This document shows, one piece after another, positions 46,107 through 54,540 of a stretch of DNA of 58,822 bases (positions within the stretch are counted from its first letter, which is position 1; each line of letters opens with the position of its first letter). The position numbers and the translations under genes were made by a program. The notes below the pieces were generated by a model. That model searched no databases and was not told the DNA's origin. It saw only the letters and a program-made list of their open reading frames with translations. Origin of the DNA: Candidatus Limiplasma pullicola (GTDB taxonomy: Bacteria > Bacillota > Clostridia > Christensenellales > Aristaeellaceae); the NCBI GenBank assembly GCA_018710985.1, contig DVIV01000047.1, positions 1 to 58,822 on the forward strand, read 5' to 3'.

Positions 46107-47523
46107 CGCGCCGGTTGCGGCCGCGCGGCGCGCGCTGGAGGAAGCGGGCCTTTTGCGGGAGGATGCGGGCCTGCTGTGCGCGGTGAGCGGCGGAAGCGAC
46201 AGTGTGGCGCTGCTGCATGCGCTGTGCCGCCTGCGGGCGGAGGCTGGCTTCCGGCTGGAGGCCTGCCATGTACAGCACGGCCTCAGAGGCGAGGCCTCGC
46301 TGGAGGACGAGCGCTTCGTGCGCGCGCTGTGCGCGTCGCTGAACGTGTCCTTGCACGTGGAGGACGCGGGGCTGACGGGAGGCATGGACGCGCCCGGCGT
46401 GGAGGCGCGGGCGCGGGAGAGCCGCCGCGCCATCTTTGCGCGGCTGATGGACGCGCTCGGCATGGACGCGGTCCTGGCGGCGCACCATCGGGACGACCAG
46501 GCCGAGACGGTGCTCATGCGCCTTTTGCGCGGTGCGGGCGCGGACGGGCTCTGCGGCATGCGGTCATGCGTGCCGTTCGGCCGCGGGGTGATGCTGCGGC
46601 CTTTCCTGGGGATTGGCAAGGGCGAGCTGGCGCGGGCGCTGGCGGCGGAGGGTCTGTCACACCGCGAGGACGAGAGCAACCAAAGCCCCGTCACCCCGCG
46701 CAACGCCCTGCGCCTGGAGGTGATCCCGGCCATGGAGCGGCTGTTTCCGGGCGCGCCGGCGCGCATCGCGGAGGCGGCGGAGACCCTTGATGCGGACGCG
46801 CGCTGCCTGGATGCGCTGGCGGAGCGGCTGTATGAGGCCGCGCTGGCCGGGCTGCCCCCGCTGAGCGCGCTCAGGCGCGGAGTGCTCGCCCAGGCGCCGG
46901 AGGCGCTGGCGCGTCGCGCGCTGCGGCGCTGGTTCCGGGAGGGCGCGGCCCTGCTGAGCCCTCCGCCCGACGAACGCGCCCTCGGCCACGGCGACACGCT
47001 GGCCCTGACCGCGCTGGCGCGCGGCGCGGCGGGCGGGGCGCGCAACCTGCCCTGTGGCCTCAAGGCCGTGGCGGGGCGAGACTATCTGTACCTGCTGACC
47101 CAGGAAGGCGGACCGCTGCGCCCCGAAACCGCCGTCTGCCTGCCGGTGACGGCGGGCGAACGGGCCTATGCCCTGGGCTTCGTGCGCCTGAGGCAAATCC
47201 CTGCCGGCCCGGATGCGCCCGCGCCCGCCCATGCGGGCGAGGCGGTCCTGTCTCCGGCGGTGCTGGCGCTTGGACCTGTGCTGCGCCGTCCCCGCCCCGG
47301 CGACCGCATCCGTCCGATGGGCGCGCCCGGGGCAAAGCCGCTGCGCCGCTTTCTGACGGACCGGCGGGTGGACCTGCCGCTGCGGCCCTGGCTGGCGGTG
47401 CTGGCGGTGGAAAATGAAGTGCTTTGGATTCCGCATCTGTGCGCGTCCGAGCGGCTGCGCCTGACCGCCGTTCCCGGCGGCTCGGTCCGGCTGCTGGCCG
47501 CGCCCCCTGACCCTTTCAGATGA
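46096..47523 (+). CDS. tilS: tRNA(Ile)-lysidine synthase
   Basis: 475 residues. The N-terminal ATP-pyrophosphatase domain holds the P-loop AVSGGSDSVALLHALCRL, then ACHVQHGLRGEASLEDERFV and VEARARESRRAIFARLMDAL, VLAAHHRDDQAETVLMRLLR, GADGLCGM and PFLGIGKGELARAL; the C-terminal TilS domain appears as RIRPMGAPGAKPLRRFLTDR. It converts C34 of tRNA-Ile(CAU) to lysidine so that the tRNA reads AUA. Essential in most bacteria. tilS-hpt is the classic Bacillota order, usually followed by ftsH, which is absent here. Confidence 0.97.
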   Translation: MSFDAPVAAARRALEEAGLLREDAGLLCAVSGGSDSVALLHALCRLRAEAGFRLEACHVQHGLRGEASLEDERFVRALCASLNVSLHVEDAGLTGGMDAPGVEARARESRRAIFARLMDALGMDAVLAAHHRDDQAETVLMRLLRGAGADGLCGMRSCVPFGRGVMLRPFLGIGKGELARALAAEGLSHREDESNQSPVTPRNALRLEVIPAMERLFPGAPARIAEAAETLDADARCLDALAERLYEAALAGLPPLSALRRGVLAQAPEALARRALRRWFREGAALLSPPPDERALGHGDTLALTALARGAAGGARNLPCGLKAVAGRDYLYLLTQEGGPLRPETAVCLPVTAGERAYALGFVRLRQIPAGPDAPAPAHAGEAVLSPAVLALGPVLRRPRPGDRIRPMGAPGAKPLRRFLTDRRVDLPLRPWLAVLAVENEVLWIPHLCASERLRLTAVPGGSVRLLAAPPDPFR

Positions 47524-47545
47524 ACCGAAGAAGGAGAGAGCATCC

Positions 47546-48112
47546 GTGGAAAACGAACGCAACCTGTATCATGACCTGGAGAGCATCCTTTATACCCGCG
47601 AGGAGGTCGCCGGCGCGGTACGCGCGCTGGGCGAGCGCATCACCGCCGATTACCGGGGCAAAAAGCCCGTGTTCATCTGCATCCTCAAGGGCGCAAGCGT
47701 GTTTTTTTCGGATTTGATCCGCCAGGTGGACCTGCCCCTGGAAATCGAATTCATGGCCGTATCCAGCTACGGCGCCAGCACCAAATCCAGCGGCGAGGTG
47801 CGGCTGGTCAAGGACCTGGACCGCAGCATCCTGGGCCGGGACGTGATCATCGTGGAGGACATCGTGGACAGCGGCATGACGCTGCATTTCCTCAAAAAGC
47901 TGCTCATCACCCGCGGGGCGACCAGCCTGCGCATCGCGGCCCTCATGGACAAGCCCGCCCGCCGCGTGGCGCCCCTGACGGTGGACTATTCCTGCTTCCA
48001 GATCCCCGACGCCTTTGTGGTGGGCTATGGCCTGGATTACAACGAACGCTACCGTAACCTGCCGGACGTGGGGGTGCTGTCGCCCCGCATCTATGCGCAG
48101 GAAGAACAATAA
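47546..48112 (+). CDS. hpt: Hypoxanthine phosphoribosyltransferase
   Basis: 188 residues from GTG 47546 (AAGGAGA 9 nt upstream). PRPP-binding VIIVEDIVDSGMTL, the PPi loop FICILKGASVFFSDLI, KSSGEVRLVKDLD (flexible loop) and FVVGYGLDYNERYRNLPDVG at the C terminus are complete. It salvages hypoxanthine and guanine to IMP and GMP using PRPP. Third gene of the DUF4364-tilS-hpt operon. A transporter of unknown substrate starts 280 bp downstream and xpt lies 9 kb away on the same strand. Confidence 0.97.
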   Translation: MENERNLYHDLESILYTREEVAGAVRALGERITADYRGKKPVFICILKGASVFFSDLIRQVDLPLEIEFMAVSSYGASTKSSGEVRLVKDLDRSILGRDVIIVEDIVDSGMTLHFLKKLLITRGATSLRIAALMDKPARRVAPLTVDYSCFQIPDAFVVGYGLDYNERYRNLPDVGVLSPRIYAQEEQ

Positions 48113-48218
48113 GGCGGGGTTGTGTGGACGCGGTCGGTGAATAGGCGCTCCGCTTCGTATCCGAATTGTTTTTTCTTTGTTTTTCCCGAAGACGGCAAAA
48201 CGCGGGAAAAAAAGCAAA

Positions 48219-48243
48219 ATACCTGAAAAATAAGGTATTTTAA
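48219..48243 (+). terminator. Probable hpt operon terminator
   Basis: AAAATACCT GAAAAAT AAGGTATTTT, an AT-rich stem followed by AA. The 281 bp between hpt and the next gene is clearly AT-richer than its surroundings. Confidence 0.5.
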
Positions 48244-48279
48244 CAGAAATGCAACAGCATAAACCGCTGAAATTACCAT

Positions 48280-48309
48280 TTGCCTCTTTTAGATGCATTA
48301 TGATATACT
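48280..48309 (+). promoter_or_regulatory. Promoter of the DUF3798 ABC transporter operon
   Basis: TTGCCT (48280-48285), 18 bp, TATACT (48304-48309), leaving an ~80-nt leader. Confidence 0.7.
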
Positions 48310-48393
48310 TTTTACATTCCATCTCATAAACATAAGAGCCCCCTTGAGCTGGATGACCCCAAAATCTGAAAAGTGGACAAGGAGGAACCCAAC

Positions 48394-49536
48394 ATGAAAA
48401 AACTGTTGAGCATCATATTGGCGCTTGCTATGCTGCTCACCCTGACCACCGTGGCCGCGTCGGCTGAAACCGCTGACGAGGGCACCTGGAAGGTCGCCAT
48501 CCTGACCGGCACCACCTCTCAGGGCGAGGAAGAATTCCGCGCTGCCGAGAAGGCGCTGGAAAAGTATGGCCCCGAGCACATCATCACCGATACGTATCCC
48601 GATAACTTTATGTCCGAGACGGAGACCACCATCTCCAAGCTGGTTGCTTTCGCCTCTGATCCCGACGTGAAGGCCATCGTGATGTGCCAGGCCGTGCCCG
48701 GCGCGACCCCCGGCATCCAGAAGATCCGCGAGATGGGCCGCGACGACATCCTCTTCATCGCCGGCACCCCGCAGGAAGACCCCGCCGTCATCTCCGAGGC
48801 TGCTGACATCATCATGTACGCCAACGAGGCCGGCCAGGGCGACACCATCATGGAAAAGTGCGCCGAATGGGGCATCGACGTGTTCATGCACTACTCCTTC
48901 CCGCGCCACATGGCCATGGAGACCATCGTGGGCCGCTACAACATCCTCAAGGCCAACGCCGAAGCGCTGGGCATTGAGTTTGTGGACGTGACCGCTCCCG
49001 ACCCCACCGGCGAGGCTGGCACCTCTGGCGCTCAGCAGTTCGTGCTGGAGGACGTGCCCCAGCAGGCTGCCAAGTACGCCGACAAGAAGGTTGCCTTCTT
49101 CACCACCAACTGCTCCATGCAGCCCGCCATGCAGGCCGCGATCCTCGACTTGGACAACGCCTACTATCCGCTGCCCTGCTGCCCCAGCCCCTATCATGGC
49201 TTCCCGGCCACTTTGGGCCTGGAGCTTGAGCTGGGCGACGACGAGGCCGCTCTGAAGGCCATCGCCGAGAAGCTGGCCGAGCATGACGCCGTGGGCCGCT
49301 ACTCCACCTGGCCGACCCCCGTGGCCATGTCCATCATCGAGATCGGCGTGGAATATGCCAAGGGCTGGGCGCTGGGCGAGATCACCGACCGCAACAACGC
49401 CGACATCCTGATGGAGCTGTTCAACGAGAGCGTTCCCGGCGCGAAGATCGAGAACTACACCAACGCCGAGGGCACCACGCTGGACAACTACTACACCATC
49501 CTGCTGTCTCAGGTTGACTTCAACGATTACCTGTAA
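48394..49536 (+). CDS. DUF3798-type secreted substrate-binding protein
   Basis: 380 residues. Signal peptide KKLLSIILALAMLLTLTTVA with likely cleavage after ASA; no lipobox Cys. The mature protein shows alternating strand/helix pattern of a type-1 periplasmic-binding fold: WKVAILTGTTSQGEEEFRAA, HIITDTYPDNFMSETETTIS, KAIVMCQAVPGATPGIQKI, KVAFFTTNCSMQPAMQAAIL. I recognise it as the uncharacterised DUF3798 family, related to BMP/PBP1 proteins. Codon use (more GCT, TCT than neighbours) suggests high expression. It heads an operon with an ATPase and two permeases, so it is the binding component. ATG 48394 follows AAGGAGG. Confidence 0.88.
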   Translation: MKKLLSIILALAMLLTLTTVAASAETADEGTWKVAILTGTTSQGEEEFRAAEKALEKYGPEHIITDTYPDNFMSETETTISKLVAFASDPDVKAIVMCQAVPGATPGIQKIREMGRDDILFIAGTPQEDPAVISEAADIIMYANEAGQGDTIMEKCAEWGIDVFMHYSFPRHMAMETIVGRYNILKANAEALGIEFVDVTAPDPTGEAGTSGAQQFVLEDVPQQAAKYADKKVAFFTTNCSMQPAMQAAILDLDNAYYPLPCCPSPYHGFPATLGLELELGDDEAALKAIAEKLAEHDAVGRYSTWPTPVAMSIIEIGVEYAKGWALGEITDRNNADILMELFNESVPGAKIENYTNAEGTTLDNYYTILLSQVDFNDYL

Positions 49537-49562
49537 TCGCTGCGTACAAAAGTCCGTAAGAC

Positions 49563-49599
49563 GGGGTCCGCCCTCCCCACGGGGTGGGCCCCTTCTTCG
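49563..49599 (+). terminator. Intra-operon hairpin after the binding-protein gene
   Basis: GGGGTCCGCCC ... GGGTGGGCCCC followed by CTTCTTC. Such partial terminators commonly allow more binding protein than membrane components to be made. Confidence 0.6.
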
Positions 49600-49623
49600 T
49601 ATCTGCAAGGAGGTTCTGTCGAC

Positions 49624-51234
49624 TTGAGCGCCGAGTATGTATTGGAAATGAAAAACATCACCAAGCGCTATGGCGAGAACACCGTCCTTAGCGACGTTTC
49701 CCTATCCGTTCGCCCGGGTGAGATCCATGCGCTGCTGGGCGAAAACGGCGCGGGTAAAAGTACGCTGATGAACGTGCTGTTCGGCATGCCCGTGATTCAT
49801 ACCACGGGCGGTTTTGAGGGTCAGGTGCTTTTGGATGGCGAGACAGCCAACGTGACCTCGCCGCACGACGCCATGGTGAAGGGCATCGGTATGGTGCATC
49901 AGGAGTTCATGCTTCTGCCCGGCTTCACCGTCACGGAGAATATCAAGCTGAACCGTGAAACCACGCACCCCAATATTGTCAGCCGCATCTTAGGTAAAAA
50001 CCTTGAAACGTTGGATATGGAAGCCATGGCTGCCGACGCGCGCAAGGCGCTGGACAGCGTGGGCATGAGCATCGACGAGCACACGCTTGTCGAGGGCATG
50101 CCCGTGGGCTATATGCAGTTTGTCGAGATTGCCCGTGAAATTGACAAGACCGGCGTAAAGCTGCTCGTGTTTGACGAGCCTACGGCCGTGCTGACCGAGA
50201 GCGAGGCCACGCAGCTGGTCTCTGTGATGAAGCAGATTGCAGCGAACGGCATCGCCATCATCTTTATCACCCACCGTCTGGACGAGGTGATGGCCGCCGC
50301 TGATTCGATCACGATACTGCGCGACGGCAAGCTGGCCGCCACGCGCGAAAAAGCAAAGACCAGCGTTGTGGAGCTTGCGGAGCTGATGATCGGCCGCAAG
50401 GGCGAGAGCATGGTGGAGGCGGATCCCCGCACGGCGCCCCAGGACAAGGTGGCCATGAGCATCCGCGATCTCTACGTGGATATGCCGGGCGAGGAAGTGC
50501 GCGGCGTAACGCTGGATGTGTACGAGGGCGAGATTCTGGGCATCGGCGGCCTGGCAGGCCAGGGCAAGCTGGGCATCCCCAACGGTGTGATGAGCCTGTA
50601 TGATACCCAGGGCAGCGTCACCCTTTTCGGAGAGCCGCTGAAGCTGGGCAATGCGGGCGACGCGCTGCGCGCCGGTATCGCCATGGTGTCGGAGGACCGC
50701 AAGGGCGTGGGCCTGCTTTTGGACCAGTCCATCGAGGACAATATCGTCTTTAACGCCATGCAGATCAAGGGTGAATACCTGCACAAGGTAGGCTTCTTTA
50801 CCCTCAAGGACGGCGGCGCCGTGCGCAGGACCGCCGACAAGATGATCCGCGATCTGGACATCCGCTGCTTTGGGCCCATGCAGCACGCGGGCACGCTGTC
50901 CGGCGGCAACCAGCAGAAGGTGTGCATCGCGCGCGCGCTGGTAATGGGTCCCCGGTTCCTGTTTGTCAGCGAGCCTACCCGCGGCATCGACATCGGCGCC
51001 AAGAAGCTGGTGCTGGAGACGCTTTTGCGTCTTAACCGTGAGCAGGGCATGACCATCGTCATCGTTTCCAGCGAATTGCAGGAGCTCAAGAGCATCTCCG
51101 ACCGCATCGCCATCATCAGCGAGGGTAAGCTGGTGGATATTCTCTCTCCCAATGCCAGCGACGCGGACTTCGGCCTGGCCATGTCCGGCATCAAGCCCGG
51201 CGACCAACTCGAGAAAGGAGATGACGCGCAATGA
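49624..51234 (+). CDS. ABC transporter, duplicated ATPase (RbsA/YufO type)
   Basis: 536 residues from TTG 49624 (AAGGAGG 10 nt upstream). Two ABC domains in one chain: first with Walker A LLGENGAGKSTLMNVLFG, Walker B LLVFDEPTAVL and VEIAREI in the signature region; second beginning near residue 265 with a degenerate Walker A (GIGGLAGQGKLGIPNGVM) and intact signature TLSGGNQQKVCIARALV, Walker B FLFVSEPTRGIDIGAKK. This arrangement is that of ribose/simple sugar and nucleoside (BMP) importers. Its stop overlaps the permease start by 4 bp (ATGA). Confidence 0.94.
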   Translation: MSAEYVLEMKNITKRYGENTVLSDVSLSVRPGEIHALLGENGAGKSTLMNVLFGMPVIHTTGGFEGQVLLDGETANVTSPHDAMVKGIGMVHQEFMLLPGFTVTENIKLNRETTHPNIVSRILGKNLETLDMEAMAADARKALDSVGMSIDEHTLVEGMPVGYMQFVEIAREIDKTGVKLLVFDEPTAVLTESEATQLVSVMKQIAANGIAIIFITHRLDEVMAAADSITILRDGKLAATREKAKTSVVELAELMIGRKGESMVEADPRTAPQDKVAMSIRDLYVDMPGEEVRGVTLDVYEGEILGIGGLAGQGKLGIPNGVMSLYDTQGSVTLFGEPLKLGNAGDALRAGIAMVSEDRKGVGLLLDQSIEDNIVFNAMQIKGEYLHKVGFFTLKDGGAVRRTADKMIRDLDIRCFGPMQHAGTLSGGNQQKVCIARALVMGPRFLFVSEPTRGIDIGAKKLVLETLLRLNREQGMTIVIVSSELQELKSISDRIAIISEGKLVDILSPNASDADFGLAMSGIKPGDQLEKGDDAQ

Positions 51235-53102
51235 CTAAGAGCAAAACGCAGCGCATCATCGCCATCCTGCTGGCCGTCGCGGCGGTCGCGCTGATTGCGT
51301 TGGGAGCCATCCATATGCCCCAGCGCAGCGCGCAGGGTGGACGGGATATTCTGGACGCGCTTCGCATCCGTACGCTCCTCAACGCAACTGGCGAGGGCGT
51401 GGTGGAAAGCTATGTCGCTATTGCCAAGCAGGAAGCTTCCAACAAGGCCCGCGAGGAAGGACTGGGCATGTCGGCCCTGCGCGAGGCGGTTGCCAAGGCG
51501 GAGGAGGAGGCCCGCGCGCAGCACACCGGGACCTCGGTGGACTATGACACCGTCAACACCGACGAGCTGGTGTCGGCGCTGGAGAGCTACACCGCTGCTC
51601 TGAGTGCCTATTACCGCACCGCGGACGCGGCTCAGCAGGCCTATATTGAGGAGCATATGCCCGAGGCGGAAGCCGCTGCCGAGGCTGAGCGCGAAGCCAA
51701 GCTGGCGGCGGGCCAGGAGGTATCCGAGGACGAGGAAGTCACGGTGGATATGTCCGGCTTCGTGGCTACCGACGAGATGAACGCCCTCATGGCCGAGGCG
51801 GACGAGGCGTTCCTCGCCGTGGGCGAAGCGCTCAAGGGCATCTATCCGGTGCTGGACGACGCGGCCCTGGAAACGCTGCATGATACCATTCAGGGAATCG
51901 TGTACCAGAGCGGCGATGACTTTACCGCGCAGTATGACCGCTACATGGAAGCGGGCAGCGGCGCGGCGATCAGCAACACGACGACCGCGTTCTTCATCCG
52001 CTATGCCGACGACCTGATCTATTGCGGCGTGGCGCTGGCGCTGGCCGCGCTGGCCCTGCTGTTCAGCCGCTCGCTGGTGGAAAAGCTCGGCATTCCGCGC
52101 ATCATCATCAGCCTGTTCTTTATCCTTTTGTGCCTGCTGGCGCTGCTGTATGACCTGTCGCTGCCGACGCTGCTTTCCAACAGCGTGGTGCGCATGGGCA
52201 TGAACGCCATCATGGTGCTGGCCATGGTGCCGGGCATCCAGTGCGGCATCAGCCTGAACCTGGGCCTGCCCATCGGCCTGGTGGCCGGCCTCATCGGCGG
52301 CCTGATGACCATCGAATACGGCATCCCCGGCTGGGGCGGCTTCCTGTTCGCCATTGCCGTGGGCGCGGCCATCGCGGCGGTGGCCGGCTGGCTGTACGCT
52401 CTGCTGCTCAACCGCCTCAAGGGCGAGGAGATGTCGGTCACGACGTATGTGGGCTTCTCCATCGTGTCGGTGATGTGTATCGCCTGGCTGGTGCTGCCCT
52501 TTACGTCGCTCAAGCTGCGCTGGCCGCTGGGCACGGGCCTGCGCAACACCATCGGCCTGGACAGCAGCAACTTCAAGCATATTCTGGATGATCTGCTCTC
52601 CTTCAGCATCGGCGACTTTACCGTGCCGACGGGCCTGATCCTCTTTATGCTGCTGTGCTGCTTCCTGGTGTGGCTGTTCTCCCGCTCCAGGACGGGCGTG
52701 GCCATGCAGGCGGTCGGCAACAACCCCCGCTTTGCCGAGGCCACGGGCATCAATGTGGACCGCATGCGCATCGTGGGCACGGTGCTTTCCACGGTGCTTG
52801 GCGCGGTGGGCATCCTGGTCTACTCGCAAAGCTACGGCTTCATGCAGCTGTATACGGCGCCGCGCCAGATGGGCTTCATCGCGGCCAGCGCCATCCTCAT
52901 CGGCGGCGCTTCCACCAGCCGGTGCAAGATCAGTCACGTGATCATCGGCACCTTCCTGTTCCAGGGCGTGCTTACGCTGGGCATGCCGGTGGCCAATATG
53001 CTGGTGCCCGGCACCACCCTGTCCGAAACGCTGCGCATCCTGATTTCCAACGGTATCATTCTGTATGCGCTGACCAAGTCTGGAGGTGGCTCGCGTGCGT
53101 AA
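51231..53102 (+). CDS. ABC permease (BPD_transp_2) with a large N-terminal external insertion
   Basis: 623 residues, far longer than the ~330-350 usual for this permease family. After the first membrane segment (IIAILLAVAAVALIALGAIH, 9-28) comes about 230 residues of hydrophilic, Glu/Ala-rich, helical sequence (e.g. AEAAAEAEREAKLAAGQEVS, MNALMAEADEAFLAVGEALK) that should lie outside the cell, then the normal set of membrane segments from about 260, including GISLNLGLPIGLVAGLIGGL, RTGVAMQAVGNNPRFAEATG (the cytoplasmic EAA-like coupling loop) and FIAASAILIGGASTSRCKIS. It pairs with the second permease to form the channel. ATG overlaps the ATPase stop. Confidence 0.88.
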   Translation: MTKSKTQRIIAILLAVAAVALIALGAIHMPQRSAQGGRDILDALRIRTLLNATGEGVVESYVAIAKQEASNKAREEGLGMSALREAVAKAEEEARAQHTGTSVDYDTVNTDELVSALESYTAALSAYYRTADAAQQAYIEEHMPEAEAAAEAEREAKLAAGQEVSEDEEVTVDMSGFVATDEMNALMAEADEAFLAVGEALKGIYPVLDDAALETLHDTIQGIVYQSGDDFTAQYDRYMEAGSGAAISNTTTAFFIRYADDLIYCGVALALAALALLFSRSLVEKLGIPRIIISLFFILLCLLALLYDLSLPTLLSNSVVRMGMNAIMVLAMVPGIQCGISLNLGLPIGLVAGLIGGLMTIEYGIPGWGGFLFAIAVGAAIAAVAGWLYALLLNRLKGEEMSVTTYVGFSIVSVMCIAWLVLPFTSLKLRWPLGTGLRNTIGLDSSNFKHILDDLLSFSIGDFTVPTGLILFMLLCCFLVWLFSRSRTGVAMQAVGNNPRFAEATGINVDRMRIVGTVLSTVLGAVGILVYSQSYGFMQLYTAPRQMGFIAASAILIGGASTSRCKISHVIIGTFLFQGVLTLGMPVANMLVPGTTLSETLRILISNGIILYALTKSGGGSRA

Positions 53103-54363
53103 GCCTGGAGACGTCCGCACATGGATGCGCAACAATGCCGTGACGGTGATGTTTGTACTCCTGTGCATCATCTGTATCATCTATTCCGGTCAGTCCATGT
53201 CCTATGTCATGTATGAGATGTTTGGCCGCCTCAGCCGCAACGCCTTTATCGTGCTGGCGCTGATCATCCCCATCGTGGCCGGCATGGGCATCAACTTCGC
53301 CATCACCATCGGCGCCATGGCCGCGCAGATCGCCGCCCTGTGGGTGATCGAGTGGGGCGTGGGCGGCTTTGGCGGATTCCTGCTGGCCATGCTGATGACC
53401 ATGCCCATTGCGGGCCTGTTCGGCTTCCTGATCGGCAAGCTGCTCAACAAGATGAAGGGCCAGGAGATGATCGGCGGCCTGATTCTGGGCTACTTTGCCA
53501 ACGGCCTGTATCAGCTGCTGTTCCTGTTCATCTTTGGCAACCTCATCCCCCTCAACACCCCCGGCCTGGTCATCAAGGGTTCCACCGGCGTGGCCAATAC
53601 CATCGACCTGACCTACGGCTCCGGCGGCGGCATCAAGTACGCGCTGGACGGCCTGTGGAAGCTCAGCTTCGGCCCCGCGCTCTACATCTGCTGCGGCGTC
53701 ATAGCTGCGCTGCTGCTGGTGCTGATCCTCACCAAGCGCATGAACGCCAAAAAGGGCGGCATTGCCATCGGCATTCTGGCGGCGGCGTGCCTGCTGTATC
53801 AGATTCCCGCGGTGGCTTCGCTCTTCAGCATGGTCACGGTGCCCATGGTCACCTTCCTGGTGGTCGGCCTTCTGTGCCTGTTCAATGTGGGCATCATGAA
53901 AACGCGCATCGGCCAGCAGTTCCGTGCCGTGGGCCAGAACCGCACGGTGGCTAACGCGTCCGGTATTCACGTGGATCATGTGCGCGTCATTGCCATCATG
54001 ATTTCCACCGTGCTCGCCGGCTGGGGCCAGCTCATCTTCGTGCAGAACATGGGCACGTTCCAGACCTACGGCGCGCATGAACAGGTAGGCCTGTACGCGG
54101 GCGCGGCCATCCTGGTGGGCGGCGCGAGCATCCGCCGCGCCACAAACGGTCAGGCGCTGCTGGGCTGCATCCTGTTCCACCTGCTGTTCATCGTGACGCC
54201 GCCGGCGGCCAAGAACCTCTTTGGCGACGCGGCCATCGGTGAGTACTTCCGCGTGTTCATCTCCTATGGCGTCATCGCGCTGGCGCTGGTCATGCATGCC
54301 TGGAGCAGCATCCAGAAGAAGCGCCCCGAAAACGCCATGGCTGAGGCGGGCAAGGCGAGCTGA
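53095..54363 (+). CDS. ABC permease (BPD_transp_2), second subunit
   Basis: 422 residues from GTG 53095, which has GGAGG 8 nt upstream and overlaps the previous stop by 8 bp; an earlier GTG 53086 overlaps that RBS. About ten membrane segments. Family features: GMGINFAITIGAMAAQIAAL, the coupling loop IGQQFRAVGQNRTVANASGI, GLYAGAAILVGGASIRRATN. A loop near 155-185 (LNTPGLVIKGSTGVANTIDL) is longer than in sugar permeases. It completes the importer with the ATPase and first permease. A strong terminator (54393-54420) ends the operon. Confidence 0.92.
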   Translation: MRKPGDVRTWMRNNAVTVMFVLLCIICIIYSGQSMSYVMYEMFGRLSRNAFIVLALIIPIVAGMGINFAITIGAMAAQIAALWVIEWGVGGFGGFLLAMLMTMPIAGLFGFLIGKLLNKMKGQEMIGGLILGYFANGLYQLLFLFIFGNLIPLNTPGLVIKGSTGVANTIDLTYGSGGGIKYALDGLWKLSFGPALYICCGVIAALLLVLILTKRMNAKKGGIAIGILAAACLLYQIPAVASLFSMVTVPMVTFLVVGLLCLFNVGIMKTRIGQQFRAVGQNRTVANASGIHVDHVRVIAIMISTVLAGWGQLIFVQNMGTFQTYGAHEQVGLYAGAAILVGGASIRRATNGQALLGCILFHLLFIVTPPAAKNLFGDAAIGEYFRVFISYGVIALALVMHAWSSIQKKRPENAMAEAGKAS

Positions 54364-54392
54364 CCGCCCGGCCTCGCGGAGGAAGAAGAGTA

Positions 54393-54420
54393 GCCGCCCG
54401 CGCCTGCGCGGGCGGCTTTT
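54393..54420 (+). terminator. Terminator of the DUF3798 ABC operon
   Basis: Stem GCCGCCCGCGC CT GCGCGGGCGGC followed by TTTT. Confidence 0.9.
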
Positions 54421-54448
54421 GCGCGCGCAAACGCCGCGCCGCCCGCGG

Positions 54449-54478
54449 TTGACAAGCCCTCGGGAGCTGTGATATGAT
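54449..54478 (+). promoter_or_regulatory. Promoter of lacI-like gene
   Basis: TTGACA (54449-54454), 18 bp, TATGAT (54473-54478). Confidence 0.8.
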
Positions 54479-54485
54479 GCAGGCA

Positions 54486-54495
54486 CAAACGTTTG
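54486..54495 (+). promoter_or_regulatory. LacI-family operator
   Basis: Perfect palindrome CAAACGTTTG with a central CG, the classic LacI/GalR-family operator core, 8 bp downstream of the -10 box where bound repressor would block its own promoter. Confidence 0.75.
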
Positions 54496-54540
54496 CACAG
54501 GGCTGGCTGGGCCCATTATACAGGACGGAAGGAGCCGGGC

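Noticed and set aside
44736-47063. Upstream extension of the minus-strand kinase-like frame to more than 1100 codons
   Set aside because: It runs antisense through the HPr-like, DUF4364 and tilS genes; the kinase motifs begin only after 44735.
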